A DNA stretch of 64,000 nucleotides from Microbacterium abyssi (GTDB lineage: Bacteria; Actinomycetota; Actinomycetes; Actinomycetales; Microbacteriaceae): the NCBI RefSeq assembly GCF_015277895.1, contig NZ_CP063815.1:868001-932000 (forward strand). Direction: 5' to 3'. The translations under genes were made by a program, and so were the position numbers. The notes below the pieces were generated by a model that made no database searches, was not told where the DNA came from, and saw only the letters and a list, made by a program, of their open reading frames with translations. Position 1 is the stretch's first letter, and the number at the start of each line of letters is the position of its first letter. This document shows positions 19,854 to 30,596 of the stretch, piece by piece.

Positions 19854-21257
19854 GTGACACTCCGCCTCTACGACACCCGCGCACAGCAGCTGCGCGATTT
19901 CGTGCCTCTCGACCCCGAGAACATCACGATGTACGTGTGCGGACCCACGGTGCAGTCGGGCCCGCACATCGGGCACGTCCGCGCGGCGCTGAGCTTCGAC
20001 ATCCTGCGCCGCTGGCTTGAATACCGCTTCGGCCGGGTTACGTTCGTGCGCAATGTCACGGATATCGACGACAAGGTGCTCGCGAACGCCACGGCCACCG
20101 AGCCGTGGTGGGCGCTGGCCTACCGCATGGAGCAGGAGTTCACCGCCGCCTACACCGGCGTCGGCATCCTGCCTCCGACGTACGAGCCGCGCGCGACGGC
20201 ATCCGTCCCGCAGATGCAGGAGCTCATCGCGACGCTCATCGAGCGCGGACACGCATACCCCGCGACGGATGGATCGGGAGACGTCTACTTCGACGTGCGC
20301 TCCTGGCCCGAGTACGGCGCGCTCACGCATCAGCAGGTCGACGCCATGGAGGCCGCCGAGGACGCGGATCCGCGCGGCAAGCGCAACCCGCAGGACTTCG
20401 CGCTGTGGAAGGGCGGCAAGCCCGGCGAGCCGGCGGATGCCAGGTGGTCGTCGCCGTGGGGCGCAGGACGCCCCGGCTGGCATATCGAGTGCTCTGCGAT
20501 GGCGAAGCGCTACCTGGGTGCCGAGTTCGACATCCACGGCGGCGGCCTGGACCTGCGCTTCCCGCACCACGAGAACGAGCTCGCCCAGTCGACCGCCGCA
20601 GGCGACGGCTTCGCCCGCTACTGGGTGCACAACGGGCTGGTGACCGTTGACGGGCAGAAGATGTCCAAGTCGTTCGGTAACTTCACGCTCGCAGCCGACG
20701 TGATCGGCGAGCACGACCCCCTGGTCGTGCGCTACGCGCTCGCCGCGGCGCACTACCGTTCCAGCCTCGACCTCACGGAGTCGTCGTGGGCCGAGGCTGA
20801 GGCCGCGCTCGGACGCATCGAGACCTTCCGCCAGCGCGTGCTGCGCGCGACGGATGCCGATCCCGCCGTGCGCGCACCGGGCGATGTCCCGGAGGCGTTC
20901 CGCACGGCGATGGACGACGACCTCGGGGTGCCGCAGGCGCTCGCGGCCGTGCACGAGGCGGTGCGTGCGGGCAACTCCGCACTGGATGCCGGCGACACGG
21001 CGGCAGCGGTCTCCGCCGCTCGCGCACTCGCGGCAATGCTCGACGTACTCGGGCTGGACGGCCCGGTGACCGCCGTCGGCGGTGGAGCCGAGGCATCCGC
21101 TCTCGACGCCCTTGTGCAGGCGATGATCACACAGCGCGCACAGGCGCGGGCTGACAAGGACTGGGCCGCGGCGGATCGCATCAGGGATGCGATCGCCGCT
21201 GCAGGAATCACGCTGGAGGACACTCCGGCCGGAACTCATTGGAGTATTGATGGCTAA
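19854..21257 (+). CDS. cysS: Cysteinyl-tRNA synthetase
   Basis: Class I synthetase, 467 residues. HIGH signature GPHIGHV near residue 40, zinc ligands CGPTV and IECSAM, and KMSKS near 266 are all intact. GTG 19854 is preferred because TACGCT lies six bases before it and the preceding in-frame sequence overlaps the acetyltransferase gene. The last eight bases overlap rlmB. Confidence 0.96.
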   Translation: MTLRLYDTRAQQLRDFVPLDPENITMYVCGPTVQSGPHIGHVRAALSFDILRRWLEYRFGRVTFVRNVTDIDDKVLANATATEPWWALAYRMEQEFTAAYTGVGILPPTYEPRATASVPQMQELIATLIERGHAYPATDGSGDVYFDVRSWPEYGALTHQQVDAMEAAEDADPRGKRNPQDFALWKGGKPGEPADARWSSPWGAGRPGWHIECSAMAKRYLGAEFDIHGGGLDLRFPHHENELAQSTAAGDGFARYWVHNGLVTVDGQKMSKSFGNFTLAADVIGEHDPLVVRYALAAAHYRSSLDLTESSWAEAEAALGRIETFRQRVLRATDADPAVRAPGDVPEAFRTAMDDDLGVPQALAAVHEAVRAGNSALDAGDTAAAVSAARALAAMLDVLGLDGPVTAVGGGAEASALDALVQAMITQRAQARADKDWAAADRIRDAIAAAGITLEDTPAGTHWSIDG

Positions 21258-22251
21258 GCCAGGACGCCCCGGAGCGGGCAACAGCAAGAAGAAGGGCGCT
21301 CTCAAGGGCACCGGCGGACTCGGCCGCAAGTCGCTCGAGGGCCGTGGACCGACGCCGAAGGCCGAGGATCGCGCCTGGCACGTCGCAGGCAAGCGCAAGG
21401 CCGCGAACGAGCGCTACGCCGCCGCGGGCGGCAAGGGACGCCCTGGTGGGCGACCGAGCACGGCCAGCAACCCGAACCGCTCGCCCAAGTCCAAGGCGGG
21501 CGACGACACCGAGAACGTGACGGGTCGCAACTCCGTGCTGGAGGCGCTGCGCGCCAAGATCCCGGCGACGGCGTTCTACATCGCCCAGCGCGTGGAGATG
21601 GACGACCGTGTGAAGGAGATGCTGTCGATCGCGACGCACCGCGGCATCCCGGTGCTCGAGGTCACCCGCCAGGAGCTCGACCGCATGGCCGGCTTCGACG
21701 GCGTGCACCAGGGCGTCGCGCTGAAGGTCCCGCCGTACGAGTACGCGCATCCGCAGGATCTGCTGGAGCAGGTCATCGACCGGGGCGAGACGCCCCTGTT
21801 CGTGGCGCTCGACGGCATCACCGACCCGCGCAACCTCGGTGCGATCATCCGTTCCACGGCAGCCTTCGGCGGGCACGGGATCATCCTGCCGCAGCGACGC
21901 TCGGCCGGCGTGAACTCCGCCGCGTGGAAGACCAGCGCGGGAGCAGCGGCGCGCATCCCCGTGGCGATGGCGACGAACCTGACCACGCAGCTGAAGGAGT
22001 TCAAGAAGCAGGGCGTCTTCGTGATCGGCCTCGACGGCGACGGCGACGTCTCCCTTCCGGAGCTGGCCCTCGCCGACCGCCCCGTCGTGATCGTCGTCGG
22101 TTCCGAGGGCAAGGGGCTCTCGCGTCTGGTCACGGAGAACTGCGATCAGATCGTCTCCATCCCGATCTCGGCCGCGACCGAGTCGCTGAACGCGGGTATC
22201 GCGGCATCCGTCGCGCTGTACCAGGTGGCCACCGTGCGGGGGCAGGCATGA
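21250..22251 (+). CDS. rlmB: 23S rRNA (guanosine-2'-O-)-methyltransferase RlmB/TrmH family
   Basis: 333 residues: a lysine/glycine-rich disordered N-terminal tail (first about 90 residues), an L30e-like substrate-binding domain, and a SPOUT methyltransferase domain with [24 protein letters not shown] and [17 protein letters not shown] forming the trefoil knot. It methylates a guanosine ribose in 23S rRNA. It overlaps cysS by eight bases and the next gene by ATGA. Confidence 0.93.
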   Translation: MAKPGRPGAGNSKKKGALKGTGGLGRKSLEGRGPTPKAEDRAWHVAGKRKAANERYAAAGGKGRPGGRPSTASNPNRSPKSKAGDDTENVTGRNSVLEALRAKIPATAFYIAQRVEMDDRVKEMLSIATHRGIPVLEVTRQELDRMAGFDGVHQGVALKVPPYEYAHPQDLLEQVIDRGETPLFVALDGITDPRNLGAIIRSTAAFGGHGIILPQRRSAGVNSAAWKTSAGAAARIPVAMATNLTTQLKEFKKQGVFVIGLDGDGDVSLPELALADRPVVIVVGSEGKGLSRLVTENCDQIVSIPISAATESLNAGIAASVALYQVATVRGQA

Positions 22252-22886
22252 CCCGCATCGCCGTCATCGGAGGCACCGGCTACGCCGGATCGAACATCGT
22301 CGCAGAGGCCGTGTCCCGCGGCCACTCGGTGATCTCGATCGCCCGCTCGATTCCCACCGAGCGCGTCGAGGGGGCGGTGTACCTCGAGGGCAACATCCTC
22401 GACGTTCCGAGCCTGCTCGAGCAGATCGATGAGGCGGATGTCGTCATCCAGGCGCTCTCGCCCCGCGGCGATATGGTCGGCAAGGTGCGCCCCGCGACGG
22501 CCGAACTGTTCGCCGCGCTTCCCGAGAACGTGCGCCTCGGCGTCGTCGGCGGTGCCGGCGGCAGCCTCGTCGCGCCCGACGGCCCGCGCCTGGTGGATGC
22601 CGGATTCCCGGAGGAGTTCAAGGCGGAGGCGCTCGAGGCGATCGGCGTGCTGGAGGACCTCCGGGCCGACACCAGCGGCCGGGACTGGTTCTTCGTCCAC
22701 CCCGCCGGCGGCTTCGGCAACTGGGCGCCCGGTGAGCGCACCGGCAGCTACCGCGACGGAGGCCCCGTACTGGTCACCGACGACAACGGCGACTCGTACA
22801 TCTCGGGCCGCGATCTCGGTGCCGCCTTCGTCGACGAGATCGAGAACCCGAAGCACCACCGCGAGAACTTCGCCGTCGGCTACTGA
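22248..22886 (+). CDS. NAD(P)H-binding Rossmann protein (atypical SDR)
   Basis: 212 residues with an N-terminal dinucleotide-binding motif VIGGTGYAGSNIV and no Tyr-x-x-x-Lys catalytic pair, the pattern of NmrA-like atypical short-chain dehydrogenases (YwnB/SDR-a family). Stop/start overlap ATGA with rlmB implies coupled translation, but no functional tie is evident. The substrate is unknown. Confidence 0.8.
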   Translation: MTRIAVIGGTGYAGSNIVAEAVSRGHSVISIARSIPTERVEGAVYLEGNILDVPSLLEQIDEADVVIQALSPRGDMVGKVRPATAELFAALPENVRLGVVGGAGGSLVAPDGPRLVDAGFPEEFKAEALEAIGVLEDLRADTSGRDWFFVHPAGGFGNWAPGERTGSYRDGGPVLVTDDNGDSYISGRDLGAAFVDEIENPKHHRENFAVGY

Positions 22887-22984
22887 TTCCCACGCCCACT
22901 CAGGTCATCGCTACGCGCTGTCCTGAGCCTCGGGGGCGCGTGGCCCCTCGACGGCAGCAGTTCGCGCGCTCAATGACGGCCTGA

Positions 22985-24289
22985 TCACACGAGGTCGCGC
23001 CAGTCGATCCCATCGGTGTCGTCCGACACGGGCAGAGTGCCGGTGACCACCGGCAGGCTCATCGTCTCGGTCGGCGGGCCCATGATGGTCGCCTCGTCAC
23101 GGCGATGACGCAGTACGTCGTTGATGTACGAGGTCAGCACCTCGGCCAGGGGGATCGACCGCCCATTCGCCTGTGACAGGTACCACCGGTGCTCCAGCAC
23201 CTGATGGAAGACCTCTGCGGGCTCCAGCTTCGCGCGCAGCTCGTACGGGATCGCGCGCACGACCGGCTCGAACACCCGGGTGAGCCATTCGTGCGCGTAC
23301 ATCTCCTCGTCGGCCCATTCCTTCTTCGAACGGGCGCGGAACTCGTCCAGGTCGTTCAGCAGCCGACGTGCCTGGTTCTCCTCGACGTCGAGCCCGGTCA
23401 GCCGGATGAGGCGGCGCTGGTGATGGCCCGCATCGACGACCTTCGGCTGGATCTGCACGACGGTGCCGTCGATGGTCGTCGTCATCGACATCTCGTCGAT
23501 GTCGAAGCCGAGGGCGTTCAGGCGCTCGACGCGTTCGGTGATGCGCCAGGTCTCGTTGGCCGAGAAGGACTCCTCGGCGGTCAGCGCCGCCCACAGCGAG
23601 TGGTATGAGGAGACGATGCCGTCGGCGACGGCGACGGCATCCACGCCGTGCTCGAGCCGCCCGCCGGCGGCGAGGTCCATGATCTCGCCGGCGATGTTCG
23701 TGCGGGCGAGGTCCAGGTCGTAAAGGCGCTGCCCCTCGGTGAGGCCCTCCTCGTGCAGCTCGCCGGTCTCGGCATCCACCAGGTAGGCGGCGAAGGCGCC
23801 GGCGTCACGGCGGAACAGCGTGTTCGACAGCGACACGTCGCCCCAGTAGAAGCCCACGTTGTGCAGGCGGACCAGCAGCAGCGCCAGCGCGTCGACGAGG
23901 CGCGTGGCGGTGTCGGGGCGCAGCACCCGTGTGAACAGCGCCCGGTACGGCATCGAGAACCGCAGATGCGCGGTCACCAGCACCGCCGGCAGCGCCGTGC
24001 CCTCGGCATCCGTGCGTCCGGCGATGACCGCCACCCGATCCACGCACGGCACGTCGAGGCGGGCGAGGTTGCCGAGCATGTCGTACTCCCGCTGCGCCAT
24101 CTCGGCCGTCGTCTCCTTGACGGCGACGACGCGGCCGGACAGATCGGCGAAGCGCACCAGGTGACGGGAGAGTCCCTTCGGCAGGGACACGATGCGCTCG
24201 GAGGGCCACTTCGCCAGCGGCGTCGACCACGGCAGCGCGAGCAGTTCGGGGTTGACCTTGCTGGCGGTGATGCGAAGTGCGTTCTGCAT
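22985..24289 (-). CDS. DUF4032 protein with kinase-like fold
   Basis: 434 residues. The N-terminal half looks like an atypical small-molecule/lipopolysaccharide kinase: VVAVKETTAEMAQREYDML (lysine and glutamate) and LHNVGFYWGDVSLSNTLF followed by YLVDAETGE, resembling HxD-x4-N and DFG-like segments. The remaining half fits the actinobacterial DUF4032 family. Biological role unknown. It is downstream of, and oriented with, the ABC ATPase gene but separated by a terminator hairpin. Confidence 0.8.
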   Translation of the reverse strand: MQNALRITASKVNPELLALPWSTPLAKWPSERIVSLPKGLSRHLVRFADLSGRVVAVKETTAEMAQREYDMLGNLARLDVPCVDRVAVIAGRTDAEGTALPAVLVTAHLRFSMPYRALFTRVLRPDTATRLVDALALLLVRLHNVGFYWGDVSLSNTLFRRDAGAFAAYLVDAETGELHEEGLTEGQRLYDLDLARTNIAGEIMDLAAGGRLEHGVDAVAVADGIVSSYHSLWAALTAEESFSANETWRITERVERLNALGFDIDEMSMTTTIDGTVVQIQPKVVDAGHHQRRLIRLTGLDVEENQARRLLNDLDEFRARSKKEWADEEMYAHEWLTRVFEPVVRAIPYELRAKLEPAEVFHQVLEHRWYLSQANGRSIPLAEVLTSYINDVLRHRRDEATIMGPPTETMSLPVVTGTLPVSDDTDGIDWRDLV

Positions 24290-24308
24290 GATGCCCCTCG
24301 GGAACGAC

Positions 24309-24343
24309 GCGGCGCGGGCGACCAGATGGTCAGCCCGCGCCGC
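24309..24343 (-). terminator. Terminator hairpin after ugpC
   Basis: Eleven-base GC arms (GCGGCGCGGGC at 24309-24319 and complement at 24333-24343) enclose an inner ACCA/TGGT stem. It sits 14 bases past the ugpC stop and before DUF4032. Confidence 0.6.
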
Positions 24344-24356
24344 GCGATGGAACTTA

Positions 24357-25460
<1,104 letters not shown>

Positions 25461-25675
25461 TGTTTCTCCTTCACCGGCAGGTACGTGCCGGACGATCCGT
25501 TGTGATGGAAGCGGTGAGGATACCCCTCGCCGTGGCCCGCCATCGGGCCGGTTTCAGTATGGCACGAACGAGACCGCCTGGGTATTTCCCAGCCTGGCTC
25601 GTTAACATCGAACGTGGTCCTGCTTCTTCAGCGGACACCGGGGAGCCCGTCCCCACCAGACTTTCAAGAGGAACG

Positions 25676-26620
25676 ATGTCGAGCGACGAAACGCCGAATG
25701 TCCCCTCCGCTCGCAATTCCCGTGAGGCGGTTCGGGAGAAGGCCCAGCAGGTGCACGCCAAGCAGTCGAGGGCGCGCATCATGCGACGCGTCATCATCGG
25801 CGCCGTCGCCATCATCGCCGTCGGCGCCATCGGCACTGCCGTGACGCTCGCGGTCACGTCCAGCGTGTCCGAGCCGGCTCTGGATCCGCAGGGTCTCGAG
25901 GGCGACGGCATCGTGGTGAACAGCATCTCCGAGGGCGACGTGGCGACCGTGCCCTCGACCCCCGCGCCCGACGAGTCCGGTGCCGGAACCGAGGAGCCGT
26001 CTGAGCCGACACCGGCTCCGACGGCGGCACCGGCGGCGGACGTGCATGTCTACGTCGACTACCTCTCGCCGGGATCCGGCGAGTTCGAGCGGGCGAACAG
26101 CCGACAGCTCGCCGGGTGGATCAACGAGAGCGCGGCCACCGTGACCTATCACCCGGTGTCCATGCTCACCGCGAGCTCCAACGGCACCAAGTACTCGCTG
26201 CGTTCCGCTGCCGCGGCAGCGTGCGTCGCCACGCACTCACCGGACAAGTTCTACGCGTACAACCACGAACTGCTCGTCGACCAGCCCGACGTCGACAGCA
26301 GCGGTCGCAGCGACATCGAACTGGCCGATCTCGCCGTCGCGGTCGGCGTGGACACCCCGAAGGTCGTCCGCTCCTGCATCGAGGGCCAGGACTTCGTCAC
26401 GTGGGCGAAGGAGGCCACCTCCCGTGCTCTCGCCGGTCCACTCGACGGCTCGGATGATCTCGTGCTCACCAGTGCGCCGATGATCGTCGTCAACGGCGAG
26501 GTGTATGTCGGTGCACTCGACGACCCGGCCGAGTTCTCACAGTTCGTGCTGACCGTCGCCAGTGAGACCGAGGCGACTCCCACGCCGACGCCGACGGCCA
26601 CCGAGACCCCGGCGCCGTAG
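25676..26620 (+). CDS. DsbA-like membrane-anchored thioredoxin-fold protein lacking the CxxC
   Basis: 314 residues: basic cytoplasmic N-terminus, one membrane helix (about 38-60), a Pro/Thr/Ala-rich linker, then a DsbA/thioredoxin fold (Thioredoxin_4-like). Where active relatives read VDYxCPxC this protein has VDYLSPGSGEFE, so both redox cysteines are serine; the cis-proline loop TSAPMIVVNGEVYVG is kept. A Pro/Thr repeat tail ends the chain. AGAGGA precedes ATG 25676. It is probably a non-redox chaperone or binding protein at the cell surface. Confidence 0.75.
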   Translation: MSSDETPNVPSARNSREAVREKAQQVHAKQSRARIMRRVIIGAVAIIAVGAIGTAVTLAVTSSVSEPALDPQGLEGDGIVVNSISEGDVATVPSTPAPDESGAGTEEPSEPTPAPTAAPAADVHVYVDYLSPGSGEFERANSRQLAGWINESAATVTYHPVSMLTASSNGTKYSLRSAAAAACVATHSPDKFYAYNHELLVDQPDVDSSGRSDIELADLAVAVGVDTPKVVRSCIEGQDFVTWAKEATSRALAGPLDGSDDLVLTSAPMIVVNGEVYVGALDDPAEFSQFVLTVASETEATPTPTPTATETPAP

Positions 26621-26662
26621 TTTCCGTCGCGTCCTCGCGGCTCGCTAAGCTGTAGGACGTTC

Positions 26663-26738
26663 GCCGACTTAGCTCAGCTGGTAGAGCACCTGTCTTGTAA
26701 ACAGGATGTCACGGGTTCGAATCCCGTAGTCGGCTCCA
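26663..26738 (+). tRNA. tRNA-Thr (anticodon TGT)
   Basis: A 76-base cloverleaf with encoded CCA: acceptor GCCGACT/AGTCGGC, D-loop AGCTCAGCTGGTAGAGC, anticodon stem CCTGT/ACAGG with loop CTTGTAA (anticodon TGT, reading ACA), and T-arm with GGGTTCGAATCCC. Confidence 0.97.
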
Positions 26739-26758
26739 CTCAGGCGTCCACCGCATCA

Positions 26759-27058
26759 TCAGGCGCTGCCCGGCTTCCTTCCGCGCCGCGGCCGGTTGTG
26801 CCATGCCTCGATCGCCTCTGGGGTGAGGTCGTCGCGATCCCACAGGTAGCCCGAGACGTTGCCGATCGGATCGATGAACGAGTCACTGGCTGCGGAGGCC
26901 TCACCGGCATCCCGGCGACGCATCGTCTGCCGCAGCGACACTGGCGTGACGCCGAGGAGCGCTGCGACTTCGTCGATCGTCGCGTAGCGGGCGGCGAACC
27001 GCGGCTCCGTGGTGCCGTCGCGCAGCGCGCGCGGACGCGGCTTCTTCTGGTCGGTCAT
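26759..27058 (-). CDS. Small helix-turn-helix protein
   Basis: 99 residues. The segment YATIDEVAALLGVTPVSLRQTMRRRD is a MerR/excisionase-like helix-turn-helix; the rest (DPIGNVSGYLWDRDDLTPEAIEAW) looks like the wing and a helix. No partner or target is evident. It lies just after tRNA-Thr on the opposite strand, where small mobile-element remnants often occur, but no integrase is nearby. Confidence 0.6.
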   Translation of the reverse strand: MTDQKKPRPRALRDGTTEPRFAARYATIDEVAALLGVTPVSLRQTMRRRDAGEASAASDSFIDPIGNVSGYLWDRDDLTPEAIEAWHNRPRRGRKPGSA

Positions 27059-27123
27059 GCGCGCCTTCCTGTCGTGCGCCCCACGATAGTCGACACCCGT
27101 GCCGACGCGGCTAGCATGGCGGC

Positions 27124-27855
27124 ATGGACGACCTGGTCACCCGCCTCGAAGTGCCGGGCACGCACAACTTCCGCGAGGTCGCCCCTGGCGTGCTGACGCC
27201 CGGTCGTCTGTACCGATCCGACGCCCTGCATCGAGTCACCCGCGATGGGCGTCGCAGGCTGAAGGAACTCGGCATCGGGCAGGTCATCGATCTGCGCTCG
27301 GCCTTCGATCGACGCATCGCCGGTCGTGACAGGCTGCGCGGCACGGGAGCCGCCTACCTCTCCGTCCCGATCGACGGCACCCCGCAGGACCGGCGCCGCT
27401 TCGATCCGAGCACGCTGACGCTGTTCGACGTGTATCGAGCCGTCCTGACGCGGCACCAGGAACACCTCGGCCTCGTCGTCCGCACGATCGCATCCGCTGA
27501 AGGCGCCGTGGTGGTCCACTGCACCGCGGGCAAGGATCGAACCGGCCTGGTCTCTGCTCTCATCCTCGCGACACTGGGCATCGAGCGTGACGTGATCGTC
27601 GCCGACTACGCCGCCACCGCGGCGAACCTGTCTGGGGAGTGGACCGAGCGGATGCTGCGCAAGGTGCGGCGCTTCCGCGTGCCGATCACCGAGAACCTGC
27701 TCGAGATCCTCTCCGGATCGCCGCCCGCCATGCTCAACGAGACGCTCGACTGGCTCGACAGCGAGCACGGGGGAGTTCTGGCCTATCTCGAGGCGGCGGG
27801 AGTCGACGCCGCCGTTCGCGATCGCCTGCGGGCATCGCTGCTGCCCTCGAGCTGA
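27124..27855 (+). CDS. Tyrosine/serine protein phosphatase (PtpB-like)
   Basis: 243 residues with the active-site loop HCTAGKDRTG (Cx5R plus the lysine/aspartate of the Y_phosphatase3 family) near residue 138 and the N-terminal NFREVAPGVLTPGRLYRSDAL signature. This is the family of mycobacterial PtpB, dual-specificity or phosphoinositide phosphatases. TAGCAT six bases before the ATG indicates a leaderless message. It converges on the SRAP gene. Confidence 0.88.
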   Translation: MDDLVTRLEVPGTHNFREVAPGVLTPGRLYRSDALHRVTRDGRRRLKELGIGQVIDLRSAFDRRIAGRDRLRGTGAAYLSVPIDGTPQDRRRFDPSTLTLFDVYRAVLTRHQEHLGLVVRTIASAEGAVVVHCTAGKDRTGLVSALILATLGIERDVIVADYAATAANLSGEWTERMLRKVRRFRVPITENLLEILSGSPPAMLNETLDWLDSEHGGVLAYLEAAGVDAAVRDRLRASLLPSS

Positions 27856-27858
27856 CGT

Positions 27859-28524
27859 TCAGAACAGCCGACCCGCGTCGCCTTTCCCCGCCGCGTCTGT
27901 GTCACGTGCCGTCGCCGTGACCCGCTCGTCGAGTGATGCCGCGGCCAGCAGCGCCTCGTCGATGATCTCGCGGTCGGCCTCCGCGTTCAGCCAGTCGTGC
28001 GCGAACGCGGTCGGGATGAGGACCGGCATCCGATCGTGGAGCTCGGCGAGGTGTTCGGGTGCGGGACGCATCACGATCGAGTAGCACGTTACCCACTCGC
28101 CGTCCGGGGTGCGCCCGCGCTGGGCGACCGCCGCCATGCCGAAGAGCACCCGCTCGCCGAGCGTGAACTCGTGCCAGACGCGCTCGGGCTTGCGCATCTC
28201 GAACCAGCCCGTCGTGGGGACGATCGCGCGCGTCTTGAGCCCGCCCGGGCGCTGCTGCAGGCGCTCGGAGCGCGTGTTGATCGAGGGGAACTTGGCGGGC
28301 TGACCATCGATGAGGAATCCCCACCACGCCGGCTCGAGCTCGGCCTGCCCATCGCCGGAGACGATCACCGGATTGAGATTGCGCAGGTTCTTCCCGGTCG
28401 GGCGCAGCGTCTCGCCGTCGTTGTGCTCTGCCCAGGAGCGCAGGCCGTCGAGGATCTCGGCGTCTGCCTCGGCCAGCAGCTCGGCGTCGGTGAATCGTGG
28501 ATCGAGTCCGTAGCTCGCGCACAT
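27859..28524 (-). CDS. SRAP-family abasic-site DNA-protein crosslinker (YedK/HMCES)
   Basis: 221 residues. Catalytic Cys2 follows the initiator Met (MCASYG); NTRSER, the WFEM glutamate and the LHDRMPVL histidine complete the active site. The enzyme shields abasic sites in single-stranded DNA by a thiazolidine link. TACGCT lies six bases before the ATG on the minus strand. It is a core SOS-associated repair protein. Confidence 0.92.
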   Translation of the reverse strand: MCASYGLDPRFTDAELLAEADAEILDGLRSWAEHNDGETLRPTGKNLRNLNPVIVSGDGQAELEPAWWGFLIDGQPAKFPSINTRSERLQQRPGGLKTRAIVPTTGWFEMRKPERVWHEFTLGERVLFGMAAVAQRGRTPDGEWVTCYSIVMRPAPEHLAELHDRMPVLIPTAFAHDWLNAEADREIIDEALLAAASLDERVTATARDTDAAGKGDAGRLF

Positions 28525-28591
28525 GGCGACAGCGTATCGCCGGGCACGGACACGCGCAGGTCTGCGTGCTGCGCTCGGATAGTGTGCTCAG

Positions 28592-29533
28592 GTGACCCCG
28601 TCCCGGCTGCCCGCTTCCGTCGCGCTGGGCGGAGCGGTCTCGATCGGCGCGATGACGGCGATTCAGGCCCGCGTGAACGGCGTGCTGGGCGTCCGCATCG
28701 ACGACGGCATCGTCGCCGGCCTCATCTCATTCGGCGTGGGCCTGGTCATCCTCATCGTCGTCACCGTGCTTCTTCCGTCGACGCGCGCCGGGGCCGTGCG
28801 GCTGTGGCGCGGTGTGCGATCGCGTCGTATTCCGGTCTGGATGCTGCTCGGAGGCGCCTGCGGAGCCCTCACGGTGTCCACGCAGGGGCTGACGGCGGGC
28901 GTCCTCGGCGTCTCGCTGTTCTCGGTCGGCATCGTCGCGGGCCAGACCGTGAACGGCCTGCTGCTCGACCGGCTGGGAGTGGGACCGGCCGGCGTCGTCG
29001 CCGTCACCCCTGGGCGCGTTCTGGGAGGGATCCTCGCGCTCGCCGCCGTTGCGATCTCGCTGAGCGGCGACGCCATCGCGACCACACCGCTGTGGCTGCT
29101 GCTGCTTCCGTTCGCCGCCGGTGTCGGCATCGCGTGGCAGTCGGCCGCGAACGGGCGACTGGCGCAGCGCGTGCATTCGCCGATGACGGCGACCCTGATG
29201 AGCTTCATCGGCGGCACGCTCGTGCTCGCGGTCGCGGCGGCCGTCAGCGTCGCCTTCGGCGGGATGCCGCAGGCGCTGCCGACCGAACCGTGGCTGTATC
29301 TCGGCGGACTGCTGGGCTTCGTCTACATCCTGCTCGGGGCGACGATCGTGGCGCACACGGGCGTGCTGCTGCTCGGACTCGGGTCGGTGCTCGGGCAGCT
29401 GCTGACCTCAGTCATCATCGACCTGCTGTGGCCGGCGATCTCGGTGCCGACGGTGTGGCAGCTGCTGGCGATGGTCGCGGTGGCCGTGGCATCCGTCCTG
29501 GTGGCGCTGCCGTGGCGGCGCCGGCGACGCTGA
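28592..29533 (+). CDS. DMT-family transporter (DUF606/YdcZ duplicated)
   Basis: 313 residues with about ten membrane helices in two similar halves, each with the small-residue pattern of DUF606 (GGAVSIGAMTAIQARVNG and GVGIAWQSAANGRLAQR). Substrate unknown. GTG 28592 has TAGTGT exactly six bases ahead. Confidence 0.82.
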   Translation: MTPSRLPASVALGGAVSIGAMTAIQARVNGVLGVRIDDGIVAGLISFGVGLVILIVVTVLLPSTRAGAVRLWRGVRSRRIPVWMLLGGACGALTVSTQGLTAGVLGVSLFSVGIVAGQTVNGLLLDRLGVGPAGVVAVTPGRVLGGILALAAVAISLSGDAIATTPLWLLLLPFAAGVGIAWQSAANGRLAQRVHSPMTATLMSFIGGTLVLAVAAAVSVAFGGMPQALPTEPWLYLGGLLGFVYILLGATIVAHTGVLLLGLGSVLGQLLTSVIIDLLWPAISVPTVWQLLAMVAVAVASVLVALPWRRRRR

Positions 29534-29539
29534 GGTTCG

Positions 29540-30082
29540 CTACTTCTTCGACGGCATGCGGCTCAGTAGCGCGTCGGCGTCGACGGGCTTGCGCCGGCTC
29601 GGCCTCTTGCCCTCCGGCTTGCCGCCCACGTACAGCCAGCCGAGCAGCTCCTCGGTCTTCTTCAGCCCGTGCGCCTTGGCGACCGCCTTGGAGCGGGTGT
29701 GGCCGCCGGTGCGCCAGAACACGCCCCAGCCGGCCTCGTCCAGCAGCAGACTGAGCGTGTGCGCGACACCGGAGGCCACCGCCTCCTGCTCCCAGCGCGG
29801 CACCTTCGCGCTCTTGCGGAAGCTGCCGACGACGGCGATCAGCAGCGGGGCGCGCAGCGGCTTCGAAGACGGGTGCGACGAGCCGTCGGCCTTCGCGATC
29901 GCCTTCGCGAGCAGCACGCGGTCGTCGCCGCGCAGCTCGATCAGCCGCCATGGCCGCAGCGACGAATGGTCGGCGACGCGACCGGCAGCCGCCACCAGGG
30001 TCAGCAACTCCTCACGCGTCGGCGCTTCGTCGGTGACTTTGGACCACGACTGCCGCGCCAGCGCGGCGTCGAGTGCGCTCAC
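29540..30082 (-). CDS. Nitroreductase-family protein
   Basis: 180 residues with a flavin-reductase fold: N-terminal LVAAAGRVADHSSLRPWRLIEL (FMN phosphate loop), VASGVAHTLSLLLDEAGWGVFWRTG in the core, and LLGWLYVGGKPEGKR near the end. Substrate unknown; family members reduce quinones or nitro compounds with NAD(P)H. GTG 30082 overlaps the msrB stop (GTGA), so it is translated after MsrB, a redox-repair pairing. Confidence 0.85.
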   Translation of the reverse strand: MSALDAALARQSWSKVTDEAPTREELLTLVAAAGRVADHSSLRPWRLIELRGDDRVLLAKAIAKADGSSHPSSKPLRAPLLIAVVGSFRKSAKVPRWEQEAVASGVAHTLSLLLDEAGWGVFWRTGGHTRSKAVAKAHGLKKTEELLGWLYVGGKPEGKRPSRRKPVDADALLSRMPSKK

Positions 30083-30492
30083 GCCGGCGGGTCTGCTTCG
30101 GGGGTGAAGTTCAGCGCCAGCGAGTTCATGCAGTAGCGGTCGCCGGTCGGCGTGCCGAAGCCGTCGGGGAACACGTGGCCGAGGTGCGAGCCGCAGTTCG
30201 CGCAACGGACCTCGGTGCGCTGCATGCCGAGGGTGTTGTCCTCGAGCAGCTGCACGGCATCCGGGCGGATCGACTCGTAGAAGCTCGGCCAGCCGCATCC
30301 CGAGTCGAACTTCGTGCCGCTCTTGAACAGCTCGGCGCCGCACGCGCCGCAGGTGTACAGTCCCGCGCGCGCCTCGTCGAGCAGCTCGCCCGTCCAAGCG
30401 CGCTCCGTCGCTGCCTCGCGCAGTACCGCGAACTGCTCATCGCCGAGTTCCGCGCGCCACTGCTCGTCGGTCTTCTTCACGCTGTAGTCCAT
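30079..30492 (-). CDS. msrB: Peptide-methionine (R)-S-oxide reductase
   Basis: 137 residues. Two zinc-binding pairs (CGACG and CANCG), the substrate motif SGCGWPSFYE, and the catalytic cysteine in RYCMNSLAL are intact. AGGAGGA five bases before ATG 30492 decides the start. It repairs oxidised methionine and heads a two-gene operon with the nitroreductase. Confidence 0.95.
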   Translation of the reverse strand: MDYSVKKTDEQWRAELGDEQFAVLREAATERAWTGELLDEARAGLYTCGACGAELFKSGTKFDSGCGWPSFYESIRPDAVQLLEDNTLGMQRTEVRCANCGSHLGHVFPDGFGTPTGDRYCMNSLALNFTPEADPPA

Positions 30493-30596
30493 CAGTCCTC
30501 CTGGCCGTTGTCGGGCGAAGCCTCTTCCATTGTCCACCGTGCGCGGGCAGGGCGGGTCATCATGACGAGCGGGCGTCACGGCGGCACAATGGACGG

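Noticed and set aside
22887..22984. Terminator after the SDR-like gene
   Set aside because: Only a five-base GGGGC/GCCCC hairpin is present, too short to call.
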